64,000 nt of DNA from Campylobacter armoricus (GCF_013372105.1 NZ_CP053825.1:310001-374000); one strand, 5' to 3'. Positions 17,132-26,326 are shown, counted from the first letter of the stretch. Program-made: numbers and translations. The notes: generated by a model from the sequence alone, not told the origin.

Positions 17132-17860
17132 ATGGAAGAGCTAATTTTACAAATTCAACAAAATCTTGATGAAAATAATAAACTTACTTGTAAAAAAGCA
17201 CTAGATCTTTTAAAGCAGCATTCTAAAGAAGATTTGCAAAATGCCATTAAAGACTTAAATGTAAAAATTTTAGATTGCGAATTGGGTCAGTTTGGTAAAT
17301 TAAGTAAAAATATAGCAAGAAGTGAAATTTTAGAACTTTTAGAAAACAAATTAGATCAAAATCGAAAAATAAATTGTAAGGATGCTTTAGAGTGTGCTGC
17401 TAATTTTAACATAGAAGATGTAAGGGCCACACTTAAAACTTATAAAATTGATGTTAAATATTGTGAGCTTGGTTGCTTTAAAGAAAAAAAAGGTAAAAAA
17501 TTTCATATCAAAAGTAAAATTTGGGTGGAAAATTCTGAAGGAGAATTGCTTTTTGGTAAAGGTAAGACAGATATTTTAGAATTAGTGGGAGAATGTGGAA
17601 GTATTTCTCAAGCAGCTAAACAACTAGGAATTAATTATAAAAAAGCATGGCTTTATATACAAGATTTAGAAAAAAATATGAAAGAAGAATTACTCATTGC
17701 TAAAAAAGGTAGAGGAATTGATTCTGGCAGTAAGCTTACTCCAAGAGCTTATGAGTTAATTAAAAATTTTAAAATTTTACAACAAGATGTAGAAGAATAC
17801 ACAAATAAGCGTTTTAGGGAATTATTTTTCAAGAAAAATCAAGAAAAAGACAAAACTTAA
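17132..17860 (+). CDS. modE: ModE-type regulator with a duplicated cysteine-containing N-terminal domain
   Basis: The C-terminal half (about residues 125-242) is a ModE/LysR-type winged helix: ILELVGECGSISQAAKQLG, then INYKKAWLYIQDLE and a KGRGIDSGSKLTPRA wing. ModE represses or activates molybdate- and molybdoenzyme genes. The usual C-terminal molybdate-binding (TOBE) domains are missing. Instead residues 3-58 and 65-120 are a tandem duplication: KLTCKKALDLL matches KINCKDALECA, and ILDCELGQFGK matches VKYCELGCFKE. C20/C82 and C49/C111 are conserved between copies. A C. jejuni ModE without TOBE domains is known. The gene has a possible TACAAT box at 17112 just after the fdh terminator. Confidence 0.82.
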   Translation: MEELILQIQQNLDENNKLTCKKALDLLKQHSKEDLQNAIKDLNVKILDCELGQFGKLSKNIARSEILELLENKLDQNRKINCKDALECAANFNIEDVRATLKTYKIDVKYCELGCFKEKKGKKFHIKSKIWVENSEGELLFGKGKTDILELVGECGSISQAAKQLGINYKKAWLYIQDLEKNMKEELLIAKKGRGIDSGSKLTPRAYELIKNFKILQQDVEEYTNKRFRELFFKKNQEKDKT

Positions 17861-17908
17861 TTTGAATGCAAGTTATAAAAATATATCATTAATTAAAAAA
17901 GGTAAAAA

Positions 17909-18487
17909 ATGAAAATTGATTGTAGAGATTTAGCTTGTCCGCGTCCTGTGATAGAAACAAAAAAAGCTTTAGAAGAATTAAAAGAAAATGAAAATTTAGA
18001 AATTCTTTTAAACTCCCAAGCTTCCAAAGAAAATGTAACGAGATTTTTAAAATCTTTAAATTTGGAATTTAGCATTGAAGATGTAAATGATGAGAGTATT
18101 ATTAGCATCATAAAAGATTTTAATTTAACACAAGCCCAAGAGCAAAATTTGCAAGAATACAATGTTTTATTTTTAAAAAGTGATAAGGTGGGCGATGGAG
18201 AACTTGGAAAAAATTTAATGTTAGGATTTTTAAAAACTTTAAAAGATTTACCTAATAAACCTAAAAAAATTCTTTGCGTTAATGATAGCGTTTTGATTAA
18301 TACTGATTGTTCTCATATGGCTTTTGAAGCTATGAAAGAGCTTGAAAATTTAGGGATTGAGATTTATAGTTGCGGAGCTTGTTTAGAATTTTTTGGCAAA
18401 AGTGCAGATTTGAAAATAGGTAAAATAGGTAATGCTTATGAAATTTTAAATGAACTTTTTGGAAAGGCTAAGATTATCTCTTTATGA
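17909..18487 (+). CDS. yedF: YedF-type selenium metabolism protein (TusA-like plus DsrE-like)
   Basis: A 192-aa two-domain protein. Residues 1-70 are a TusA/SirA-like fold with the CPxP motif in RDLACPRPVIETKKAL (Cys10). Residues 80-192 are DsrE-like, with VLINTDCSHMAFEAMK and a conserved YSCGACLEFFGK. This arrangement is the YedF family that accompanies selD in selenium-using bacteria; a role in handling selenium or persulfide for SelD is suspected but not proven. The gene overlaps selD (ATGA), so the two are translated together. It starts 48 bases after modE. Confidence 0.86.
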   Translation: MKIDCRDLACPRPVIETKKALEELKENENLEILLNSQASKENVTRFLKSLNLEFSIEDVNDESIISIIKDFNLTQAQEQNLQEYNVLFLKSDKVGDGELGKNLMLGFLKTLKDLPNKPKKILCVNDSVLINTDCSHMAFEAMKELENLGIEIYSCGACLEFFGKSADLKIGKIGNAYEILNELFGKAKIISL

Positions 18488-19515
18488 TATATAAAGATCA
18501 AAAATTAACTCAATATGTTAAAGCTGCGGGTTGAGCTGCCAAATTAGACTCGGTGGGTCTTGACAAAATACTTGGCATTCTAAAACCGCATAAAAATATT
18601 TTAAGTAGTATTGGCAATAATGAAGATGCTAGTGTTTATAAGCTAAATGAAGATTTGGCTTTGGTGCAAACACTTGATTTTATTACCCCAGTGGTTGATA
18701 GTGCATATCATTTTGGTGCTATAGCTGCTGCTAATGCTTTAAGTGATGCATTTGCAATGGGTGCTGAAGTGATTAATGCTTTAAATATCGTAGGTTTTGA
18801 TACTTGTCATTTTGGAAATGAAATTTTACTTGAAGTTTTAGAGGGTGCTAGAGCTAAGGTTGAAGAAGCAGGAGCTGTTCTAGTGGGTGGTCATACTATA
18901 GAAAATGATGAATTTATTTTTGGTCTTAGTGTGACAGGTATAATACATCCTAAAAAATTTATAGCGAATAATAATGCAAAAGATGGTGATGTAATTTTAC
19001 TTACTAAGCCTATAGGCAGCGGTATTATTAGTACCGCTATAAAAGCTAATCTGCTAGAAAAAGAAAAGATTCTAAAAGCAGTAGATCAAATGAGTTTTTT
19101 AAATGTATATGCAAGTCGTATATTAAAAAGATTTAAAAGTTTAAATGCTTTAAGTGATGTGACAGGTTTTGGTCTTTTGGGGCATTTAAAAGAAATGTTA
19201 AATAAAAATATTATGATTGAGGTATATAAAAATGAAATTCCCTTAATGGACGGAGTCTTATCAATGGCTAATATGGGAATTATTCCTGCAGGGGCTTATA
19301 AAAATAAAGATAGTTTAAAATCTTGGGTTGAAAATTTAAATGAAAATGATAAAGATATAGTTTTTTTTGATCCTCAAACTTCAGGAGGACTTTTAGCTGC
19401 TATGAGTGAAAAGGAAGCTAATGAAGCTATAAAAGTTCTAAAAGATGAAAACATAGAAGCAAAAATTATTGCACGATGTGTAAAAAATACTCATAATTAT
19501 TTATTATTACGCTAA
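18484..19515 (+). CDS. selD: Selenide, water dikinase, itself a selenoprotein
   Basis: SelD makes selenophosphate, the selenium donor for tRNA-Sec, from selenide and ATP. The full 343-aa reading begins at the ATG at 18484, overlapping the yedF stop, and passes an in-frame TGA at 18532-18534 (residue 17): VKAAG-U-AAKLDSVGL. Selenocysteine or cysteine is the catalytic residue at this place in the family, with the conserved Lys three residues on. Later motifs fit: NEDASVYKLNEDLALVQTLD, VGGHTIEND and SDVTGFGLLGHL. A reading starting near 18553 would lack the active site. So SelD production depends on its own product. Confidence 0.95.
18532..18560 (+). promoter_or_regulatory. Selenocysteine codon and SECIS hairpin of selD
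   Basis: After the UGA (18532-18534), AGACTC (18546-18551) pairs with GGGTCT (18555-18560) around a GGT loop. The loop starts 18 bases after the UGA, almost the same spacing as in fdhA, and again carries GGU. Confidence 0.75.
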
Positions 19516-19533
19516 TATTTTATTTACAATCAA

Positions 19534-19612
19534 AAATATATGTTTATATTTGTTACTTTTTAACATATAAAGACAAATTATAATTAAATATATGTTGATT
19601 TTTGTTGCATTT
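19534..19612. repeat. Two direct repeats upstream of putA
   Basis: AAATATATGTT followed by a TTTGTT core occurs at 19534-19560 and again at 19586-19612, exactly 52 bases apart. The first copy is part of a dyad, TATATGTT (19537-19544) with AACATATA (19562-19569), and contains TTTGTTAC. They lie 45-120 bases before the putA start, where activator or repressor sites would be expected. Confidence 0.6.
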
Positions 19613-19656
19613 TTTGTATCATAAGTACATATTAACTATCTAAAGTGGAGGAAAAA

Positions 19657-22600
19657 ATGATACAAAAAGCTTTGCAATTAGCAGAAGAGTTACAAAGAAA
19701 GATAGAAAGTAATATCTCTCAAAGTGAAAAAGAATTTCACGCCAAAATGCAAAAACTTTTAAATAATCCTAAAAATAAAGTAATGTTGATTGAGTTATTA
19801 GACCGATCTTTTAGATGTAAGGATAAAAGTGCAAGTTTTGAACTCATAGAACATACTTTAAATAAATATGGTATAGCAGATTTTTTTAGTGCTTTTGAAA
19901 AATTCTTACTTTTCTCGTTTTTAAATTTTGGAAAATTTGCACCAACGCTTAGTGTGCCATTTTTCATTAAACATTTAAGAGAAGATACCAAAGCTATGGT
20001 TTTAGATGCAAATCCTAGCATTTTAGAACCTCATATGCGTAAAAGAAAAGATGAAGATAAAATTACTTTGAATGTAAATTTAATTGGAGAGGAAGTTTTA
20101 GGTGAAGCTGAAAGTGCTTATAGAATGAGAAAATATGAAGAAGCTTTAAAAACAAGTTATATCACTTATATTTCTATAAAGATTACTACTATTTTTTCCC
20201 AAATTAATATTATTGATTTTGAATATTCTAAAGATGAAGTGGTAAAAAGATTAGATAAATTATATGCTCTTGCATTAGAAGAAGAAAAAAGGCAAGGTGT
20301 ATCTAAATTTATCAATCTTGATATGGAAGAATTTAGAGATTTAGAATTAACTGTTGAAGCTTTCATGGAAAGTGTTGCTAAATTTGATATTAAAGCAGGT
20401 ATTGTTTTACAAGCTTATTTACCTGATTCTTATGAGTATTTGAAAAAACTTTTTGCTTTTTCAAAAGAAAGAGTTTTAAAAGGTATGAAGCCTATAAAAA
20501 TTCGCTTTGTTAAAGGAGCGAATATGGAAAGCGAAGAAACTATAGCTTCACAAAGAGGTTGGGCTCTGCCGACCTTTTATAAAAAGATTGATACAGATAG
20601 CAATTATAATAAAATGTTAGATTTTATTTTAGAAGGAGATAATTATAAATATATCAATATAGGTATAGCAAGTCATAATTTATTTGAAATTGCTTATGCT
20701 TATACTAGAATTTCACAAGCAGGAGCTTTATCATCTTTTACTTTTGAAATGCTTGAAGGTATGAGTTTGCAGTGTTCTTATGAGCTTTCTAAAATGCATG
20801 ATCTTATACTTTATGCTCCAGTTTGCGATGAAGCACATTTTAACAACGCTATTGCGTATTTAGTTAGAAGACTTGATGAAAATACAAGTGAAGATAATTT
20901 TATGAGATATTTTTTCAATCTCAAAGTTAATGATGCTAATTGGCAAGCACAAAAAGAATTATTTGTAAAATCTTTAGAGGGCATCGCCAGTTTAGATAAT
21001 TCCACTCATAGAACACAAGATAGAAACAACGAAGCAAAAGCTATTAGTTCTTACGAAAGTAAAGAATTTAAAAACGAACCTGATACTGATTTTATCTTAA
21101 AGGCAAATAGAGAGTGGGCTAAAGATATAAGAACTAAATATGAAAATTTAGAAAATTATGATGTATATCCAGTTGCAAAAGAGCAAATTAAAAATGAAAA
21201 TTTACAAGTAGTGGAAGTAAAAGATAAAATCAATAATCGCACCATAGGAAAAGCATACTTAGCTGGTGAAACAGAGATTAAATATGCTTTAGATGTGGCT
21301 AAAAATTCAAATTTTAGCGAGTTAAGTCATGATGAAATTTATAAAATTTTAGCAAAAACTGCTCAACTTGTTAGAGAACGCAGAGGTGATTTAATAGGTA
21401 TAGCAGCATTAGAAGTTGGAAAAACTTTCTTAGAAATTGATCCTGAAGTTAGTGAAGCAATAGATTTTTTAGAATTTTATCCACATTCTTTAGAAAAATT
21501 AAAAGAACAAAATCCAAATACTACATTTAAAGCAAAAGGCATAGGTGTGGTTATTGCTCCATGGAATTTCCCAGTAGGTATTTCAGTAGGAACCATAGCT
21601 GCTCCGCTTGCTGCAGGAAATAGAGTGATATATAAACCATCATCTTTGTCTATGCTAACAGGTTATATGCTTTGTAAATGTTTTTGGGATGCAGGAATTC
21701 CAAAAGATGCTTTAATTTTCTTGCCTGCTAAAGGTAGTGATATATCAAAATACTTGCTTGTTGATCAAGGTGTGAAATTTTCAGTATTAACAGGTGGAGA
21801 AGAAACTGCTTATGCAATGCTTAAAGCTAATCCAACACTGCTTTTAAGTGCTGAAACAGGCGGTAAAAACGCAACTATTGTTTCTAAATTTGCCGATCGT
21901 GATAGTGCGATTAAAAACATCATTCATTCAGCATTTTCAAATTCAGGTCAAAAATGTTCAGCTACTTCTTTACTTGTTTTAGAAGAAGAAGTTTATGAAG
22001 ATGAAGAATTTAAAAAGACTTTGGTGGATGCTGCAAACTCTATGGCAGTAGGAAATCCTTTTGTGTTTAAAAATAAACTTGGTGCCTTAGCGGATAAACC
22101 AGATGCAAAATTACAAAAAGCTTTAGATGAGTTAGCTCCTTATGAAAGTTGGGCTTTAAAGCCAAGATTTGTAGATAACAATCCTTATCTTTTAACCCCG
22201 GGTATTAAATATGGTACTAAGAAAGGTGATTTTACACATATGAACGAGCTTTTTGCGCCAATTTTAACTGTAATGAAAGCAAAAAATTTAAAAGAAGCTA
22301 TTGATATAGTAAATTCTACAGGTTATGGACTTACAGCAGGATTTGAAAGCTTAGATGAGCGTGAGTGGGAGTATTTTCATACTCACATAGAGGCAGGAAA
22401 TATTTATATTAATAAACCAACAACAGGTGCTATAGTTCTTAGACAACCTTTTGGTGGTATTAAAAAATCAGCAATTGGTTTTGGTAGAAAGGTGGGAATT
22501 TATAATTATATCACCCAATTTATGGATATAGAACAAAGTCAAGCTGATCAAAATGTTTTGGACAATGAATTAGTATCAAATTTAAATGCTTTAAGCTTAG

Positions 22601-23154
22601 ATTTAAATGAAAAAGATAAAGCCGATTTTGAAGTCATTAAAGCTATGGCAAGAAGCTATGCTTACCATGCAAAACATGAATTTGCGAGTGCGAAAGATTA
22701 TGTCAATATTAGAGGTGAGGATAATCTTTTCTCTTATACAAAGGTTAAAAATATCGCTTATAGAGTGCATAAAGATGATAGTTTAAAAGATATTTTAGGG
22801 GTTGTTTTAGCAGCAAGTGTGTTAAATATCGATCTTTTATTAAGTTATGATGAACATGAAAAAATTGATCTTGTGCAAAAAATCAATCAAAAAATAAGCA
22901 CAAAAACTTTACTATGCAAAGAAAGTGAAGAAAATTTTCTTAGAAAAATAGCTGATTATGAAAGAATTCGTTATTTTGCTCCGTTAAATGTAAATGATGA
23001 AGTTTTCAAAAAAGCAGCAAGTTGTGCAAAAGTTATTGCCAATGCTAAGCCTTTAATAAATGGACGTTTTGAGTTGCTTTTGTATCATAATGAGAAAGCT
23101 TTAAGTATATCTTTCCATCGTTATGGAAATTTAGGTATTCGTGCTTTAAAATAA
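19657..23154 (+). CDS. putA: Bifunctional proline dehydrogenase / delta-1-pyrroline-5-carboxylate dehydrogenase
   Basis: PutA oxidises proline to glutamate, giving electrons to the quinone pool and NADH. With the ATG at 19657 (GGAGG seven bases upstream; a GTG at 19645 is in frame but lies over that site) it is 1165 aa. The proline dehydrogenase barrel spans about 60-430, with KIRFVKGANMESEE and RISQAGALSSFTFEMLEG. The aldehyde dehydrogenase domain spans about 480-990, with catalytic C767 in NSGQKCSATS and E733 in LSAETGGKNA. The C-terminal 170 residues are the extra domain found in long PutA proteins. No N-terminal ribbon-helix-helix repressor domain is present. putP follows after 11 bases. 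Confidence 0.96.
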   Translation: MIQKALQLAEELQRKIESNISQSEKEFHAKMQKLLNNPKNKVMLIELLDRSFRCKDKSASFELIEHTLNKYGIADFFSAFEKFLLFSFLNFGKFAPTLSVPFFIKHLREDTKAMVLDANPSILEPHMRKRKDEDKITLNVNLIGEEVLGEAESAYRMRKYEEALKTSYITYISIKITTIFSQINIIDFEYSKDEVVKRLDKLYALALEEEKRQGVSKFINLDMEEFRDLELTVEAFMESVAKFDIKAGIVLQAYLPDSYEYLKKLFAFSKERVLKGMKPIKIRFVKGANMESEETIASQRGWALPTFYKKIDTDSNYNKMLDFILEGDNYKYINIGIASHNLFEIAYAYTRISQAGALSSFTFEMLEGMSLQCSYELSKMHDLILYAPVCDEAHFNNAIAYLVRRLDENTSEDNFMRYFFNLKVNDANWQAQKELFVKSLEGIASLDNSTHRTQDRNNEAKAISSYESKEFKNEPDTDFILKANREWAKDIRTKYENLENYDVYPVAKEQIKNENLQVVEVKDKINNRTIGKAYLAGETEIKYALDVAKNSNFSELSHDEIYKILAKTAQLVRERRGDLIGIAALEVGKTFLEIDPEVSEAIDFLEFYPHSLEKLKEQNPNTTFKAKGIGVVIAPWNFPVGISVGTIAAPLAAGNRVIYKPSSLSMLTGYMLCKCFWDAGIPKDALIFLPAKGSDISKYLLVDQGVKFSVLTGGEETAYAMLKANPTLLLSAETGGKNATIVSKFADRDSAIKNIIHSAFSNSGQKCSATSLLVLEEEVYEDEEFKKTLVDAANSMAVGNPFVFKNKLGALADKPDAKLQKALDELAPYESWALKPRFVDNNPYLLTPGIKYGTKKGDFTHMNELFAPILTVMKAKNLKEAIDIVNSTGYGLTAGFESLDEREWEYFHTHIEAGNIYINKPTTGAIVLRQPFGGIKKSAIGFGRKVGIYNYITQFMDIEQSQADQNVLDNELVSNLNALSLDLNEKDKADFEVIKAMARSYAYHAKHEFASAKDYVNIRGEDNLFSYTKVKNIAYRVHKDDSLKDILGVVLAASVLNIDLLLSYDEHEKIDLVQKINQKISTKTLLCKESEENFLRKIADYERIRYFAPLNVNDEVFKKAASCAKVIANAKPLINGRFELLLYHNEKALSISFHRYGNLGIRALK

Positions 23155-23165
23155 AAGGAGAATAA

Positions 23166-24647
23166 ATGGAGGTAGTTCAAATCAATACACAAATTGCGAT
23201 AATGTTTGTCGCATATTCAGCATTAATGCTTTTTATAGGTTTTTATTTTTATAAGCAAAATAAAAATTCAGAGGACTATTTTTTAGGTGGTCGTTCTATG
23301 GGACCAGTAGTTTCTGCACTTAGTGCAGGAGCTTCTGATATGAGCGGTTGGCTTTTGATGGGTTTACCAGGAGCTTTATATGTAAGTGGCTTGGCTGAAA
23401 GTTATATTGCAATAGGACTTAGCATAGGTGCGTTTTTAAACTGGACTTTTGTAGCAAAAAGACTTAGAATTTACACTAGTGTGATTGCAAATTCTATTAC
23501 AATTCCAGATTATTTTGAAACAAGATTTGATGATGATAAACATATTTTAAGAGTAGTTTGTGCTATTGTTATCTTGATATTTTTTACTTTTTATGTTTCT
23601 TCTGGACTTGTAGGTGGAGCAAAGCTTTTTGAAGCAACATTTGGAATCCAATATGACTATGCACTTACCACAGGAACCGTGATTATAGTTGCTTATACAT
23701 TCTTGGGTGGATACAAAGCAGTTTGTTGGACGGACTTGATTCAAGGTCTTTTAATGATGAGTGCTTTGATTATCGTGCCTATAGTAATGATTTATCATTT
23801 GGGCGGATTTGGTGAAGCTGTTAATATAGTCAAAGAAATCAAGCCAAATACTTTTTCTATGGGAGAAGGATTGAGTTTTTTAGGTATAGTTTCAGCACTT
23901 TCATGGGGACTTGGATATTTTGGACAGCCACATATTCTAGTGCGTTTTATGTCTATAAGATCAACTAAAGATATTCCAACTGCTACTTTTGTAGGAATTT
24001 CTTGGATGATTATATCTTTAATTGGTGCTTGTTTTATAGGTATTTTAGGTATAGCTTATGTGAGTAAATTTGAACTTAGTTTGCAAGATCCTGAAAAGAT
24101 TTTTATCGTAATGTCTCAACTTCTTTTTAATCCTTGGATAGCTGGTGTTTTACTTAGTGCTATATTGGCAGCTATTATGAGTACTGCAAGTTCACAATTG
24201 CTTGTTTCAAGTTCAACTATAGCAGAAGACTTTTATAAAAGAATTTTTAATAAAGAAGCTTCAAACAAAATGGTTATGACTTTAGGTAGATTTGGAGTTT
24301 TAGCTGTTGCGGTGATTGCTTTTATCATTTCTACTGATAAAAACTCAAGTGTTTTAAGCATAGTAGCTTATGCTTGGGCAGGATTTGGTGCAAGTTTTGG
24401 TTCAGTGATGTTATTTTCGTTGTTTTGGTCAAAAATGACTAGATATGCTGCCATTGCAGGTATGATTACAGGCGCTGCTATGGTAGTAGTATATAAAAAT
24501 TTCTTAGCTGAGTGGCTTAATTTCCCAATTTATGAAATTATCCCTGGATTCTTAGCTGCTTCTGTGGTGATTGTTTTAGTTAGTTTAGTAACAAAAGTGC
24601 GTCCAGGAACCAAAGCAGCTTATGAAACTATGTTAAAGCATTTGTAG
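23166..24647 (+). CDS. putP: Sodium/proline symporter
   Basis: PutP imports proline with sodium. It is a 493-aa inner-membrane protein of the solute:sodium symporter family with about 13 helices. Family marks are [45 protein letters not shown] and [12 protein letters not shown], the last two near the sodium and substrate sites. Serine and proline are important food for Campylobacter, and some strains depend on put genes. It is cotranscribed with putA. Confidence 0.95.
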   Translation: MEVVQINTQIAIMFVAYSALMLFIGFYFYKQNKNSEDYFLGGRSMGPVVSALSAGASDMSGWLLMGLPGALYVSGLAESYIAIGLSIGAFLNWTFVAKRLRIYTSVIANSITIPDYFETRFDDDKHILRVVCAIVILIFFTFYVSSGLVGGAKLFEATFGIQYDYALTTGTVIIVAYTFLGGYKAVCWTDLIQGLLMMSALIIVPIVMIYHLGGFGEAVNIVKEIKPNTFSMGEGLSFLGIVSALSWGLGYFGQPHILVRFMSIRSTKDIPTATFVGISWMIISLIGACFIGILGIAYVSKFELSLQDPEKIFIVMSQLLFNPWIAGVLLSAILAAIMSTASSQLLVSSSTIAEDFYKRIFNKEASNKMVMTLGRFGVLAVAVIAFIISTDKNSSVLSIVAYAWAGFGASFGSVMLFSLFWSKMTRYAAIAGMITGAAMVVVYKNFLAEWLNFPIYEIIPGFLAASVVIVLVSLVTKVRPGTKAAYETMLKHL

Positions 24648-24648
24648 T

Positions 24649-24683
24649 TAGATAAACTAATCTTTTTTAGATTAGTTTATCTA
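24649..24683. terminator. Long hairpin between putP and the leftward accessory gene
   Basis: A 15-base perfect stem TAGATAAACTAATCT (24649-24663) with AGATTAGTTTATCTA (24669-24683) and a T5 loop begins two bases after the putP stop. Its right arm is the last codons of the leftward 360-aa gene. No T-run follows on either side, so it may block read-through by converging transcripts or stabilise the putAP message. Confidence 0.5.
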
Positions 24684-25749
24684 TAATATTGCTTGCCGTA
24701 TTTTCTACAAAAAATTTAAGCTCTACATCTTGAATCCATGGTGTAAAAATTTTTAAAAGTTTTTCAAAAAGAGTATCGAATGAGTTTTCAATATCAAAAT
24801 TATCATTAAATAGCTTTTGTAAAAAAATCAACAATTTTTCGTTTTGTAAATGTTGTTCAATTTCTTGTGGAAATATTATTTTCTCATAAAAATTGTTTAA
24901 AAACATTTTTATGGAGAAACATTCTATTATGTTATATATATTATAATCATATGATTGCATATTTATATTTATTAAATTGATCATTTTTCGATCTTGCATT
25001 AATTTATATAAACCTTGGTTTATTATATTTTTTAAATTATTTTCTTGTATATTGAAATTTGTTGCAATTTCTCTTTCCAGTAGAATGGTTAACATTGTTA
25101 TTATTTCAAAATATGCAAAATCATTTTTAAAATATTCTTTTGTTTGATTGTTTATGTATTTTTTTTGTATATATGTAAAGCTATTAATATAATACTTAGA
25201 TATTAAATCACTAATATTATTTGATTCATCATATGTAAAATATTTTAATCCTTTAACTAAAAGGCTATTATGTATTTTAAAAATATTTTCTAAATTATTT
25301 CGCGATATATTTTTAAATATACATAGATTTTGATTTGATTTTGTTGATATATCAATAAAATCTTTTTGATTTAAGTATAGTTTTATGTTTTTAAAAATAT
25401 TTTCTAGTTCATTAAAACTAGCTTGTGTGAATGTCATAATATATTTTTCATTAATATATAATTTATTACCTGTCAGTCCTTTTTTTATTTTAAAAGATTG
25501 TAAATTTTGAAGCTCTATAGAGTATATATCTTCAAAATCTTCTTTACAAATAAAATATACTTGTGTAATAATTGCTCCATTTTTAGAACTTCCAAATAGT
25601 GTTTCATCGATTAAAATTTCTACTTCATTAGGATCTATTCCTAAGGCATAAGAATTTATTGCATTAAAAAGTTTAGGCTTTGGTATATTTGGCTTTATGT
25701 AAATTTTATCAGAGTTGTTTATAGATACAAATGTGCTTAAATTTTTCAT
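24667..25749 (-). CDS. Protein of unknown function, last gene of the accessory module
   Basis: A 360-aa cytoplasmic-looking protein that I cannot assign firmly. The N-terminal 105 residues contain VEILIDETLFGSSKNGAIIT, a pattern I associate with a PH-like fold in stress-linked bacterial proteins, but this is a weak recall. The rest is predicted helical, very rich in Asn, Ile and Lys, with no membrane segment, catalytic motif or repeat that I can see. I chose the ATG at 25749, one base after the stop of the preceding 55-aa gene, which suggests coupled translation; a GTG at 25800 is in frame but lies inside that gene. The base composition is more AT-rich than in put and purA, suggesting acquisition. 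Confidence 0.6.
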   Translation of the reverse strand: MKNLSTFVSINNSDKIYIKPNIPKPKLFNAINSYALGIDPNEVEILIDETLFGSSKNGAIITQVYFICKEDFEDIYSIELQNLQSFKIKKGLTGNKLYINEKYIMTFTQASFNELENIFKNIKLYLNQKDFIDISTKSNQNLCIFKNISRNNLENIFKIHNSLLVKGLKYFTYDESNNISDLISKYYINSFTYIQKKYINNQTKEYFKNDFAYFEIITMLTILLEREIATNFNIQENNLKNIINQGLYKLMQDRKMINLININMQSYDYNIYNIIECFSIKMFLNNFYEKIIFPQEIEQHLQNEKLLIFLQKLFNDNFDIENSFDTLFEKLLKIFTPWIQDVELKFFVENTASNIIDKLI

Positions 25750-25750
25750 T

Positions 25751-25918
25751 TTAATTAAAAAACCATGATAATAATTGTATAGGCCATCCCAAACCAACAC
25801 CTATTACATAACCTATTCCATAACTACTTGTATCTGTATTTGTTGTAAGTTGGTAGTACATACCTCTAATAATTGCTATTATAAAATATATAATAATTAT
25901 TTTTACTTTTAATGACAT
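25751..25918 (-). CDS. Small membrane protein (55 aa) in the accessory module
   Basis: A short gene with a good ribosome site (AAGG six bases before the ATG). The product has two hydrophobic stretches: residues 4-18 (KVKIIIIYFIIAII) and 36-53 (a glycine-rich GIGYVIGVGLGWPIQLL run), separated by a polar Thr/Ser loop. It probably spans the inner membrane twice. It lies between the lipoprotein gene and the 360-aa gene, on the same strand, 12 bases after the first and one before the second. I do not recognise the family. Size, start signal and tight packing make it more than a chance reading frame. Confidence 0.6.
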   Translation of the reverse strand: MSLKVKIIIIYFIIAIIRGMYYQLTTNTDTSSYGIGYVIGVGLGWPIQLLSWFFN

Positions 25919-25930
25919 TATTTTCCTTAA

Positions 25931-26227
25931 TTACTTAATACATTTTTCAATTAGACTTTGATCATTCATTAAATACATTATTTTTTCCTGAATACGATTA
26001 AATTCTTGAGGATGTTTTTGTAGTTCTATAGAATTCATGCCTATTATTTTTAATTCATCTTCTGTAAATTTTTTTACAATTTCCTTAGATAAACAAGAAC
26101 ATATTTTTCTATCCATACTTACATATTCGCATGCATTGGTTATTTGTTTTGTTATTTTTTCTTCTGTAGAAGATGAACAAGCGCAAAAAACTAATACGCT
26201 AGATAGTAAAGATAATTTTTTTAACAT
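25931..26227 (-). CDS. Small cysteine-containing lipoprotein-like protein
   Basis: A 98-aa protein with an N-terminal signal (MLKKLSLLSSVLVFCAC) whose Cys17 could be lipidated; the residues before it (F-C-A) are not an ideal lipobox. The mature part holds CEYVSMDRKICSCLSKEIVKKF and a final Cys near the C-terminus. This is a spacing seen in small periplasmic proteins of unknown role, where the cysteines may form disulfides. AAAGGAAAG precedes the ATG. It is the first gene of a leftward three-gene operon whose promoter overlaps an 18-base palindrome, across from the XRE regulator gene. Confidence 0.7.
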   Translation of the reverse strand: MLKKLSLLSSVLVFCACSSSTEEKITKQITNACEYVSMDRKICSCLSKEIVKKFTEDELKIIGMNSIELQKHPQEFNRIQEKIMYLMNDQSLIEKCIK

Positions 26228-26253
26228 AATCTTTCCTTTATTTGTAAAATAAA

Positions 26254-26271
26254 AACTTGTTATAACAAGTT
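26254..26271. promoter_or_regulatory. Operator-like palindrome 1 (leftward promoter)
   Basis: Perfect 18-base palindrome AACTTGTTATAACAAGTT. Read leftward it contains a TATAAC -10 box at the right distance for the lipoprotein gene. It is nearly repeated 52 bases away next to the XRE gene, so it is a likely repressor site. Confidence 0.75.
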
Positions 26272-26305
26272 GAAAACATATTTTATTAAAAATAAAATTA
26301 AAAAA

Positions 26306-26323
26306 AACTTACTATAACAAGTT
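26306..26323. promoter_or_regulatory. Operator-like palindrome 2 (XRE gene promoter)
   Basis: AACTTACTATAACAAGTT, identical to palindrome 1 at 16 of 18 positions. It covers the -10 box of the XRE gene and ends three bases before its ATG, so binding there would shut off the regulator's own promoter. Confidence 0.75.
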
Positions 26324-26326
26324 GTA

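Noticed and set aside
18553-19515. selD starting downstream of the TGA
   Set aside because: That start would remove the catalytic residue; the ATG at 18484 overlaps yedF and gives the full family N-terminus.
24649-24683. The putP hairpin as an attachment site of the accessory module
   Set aside because: No second copy was seen at the other end near 26572-26650, and there is no integrase.
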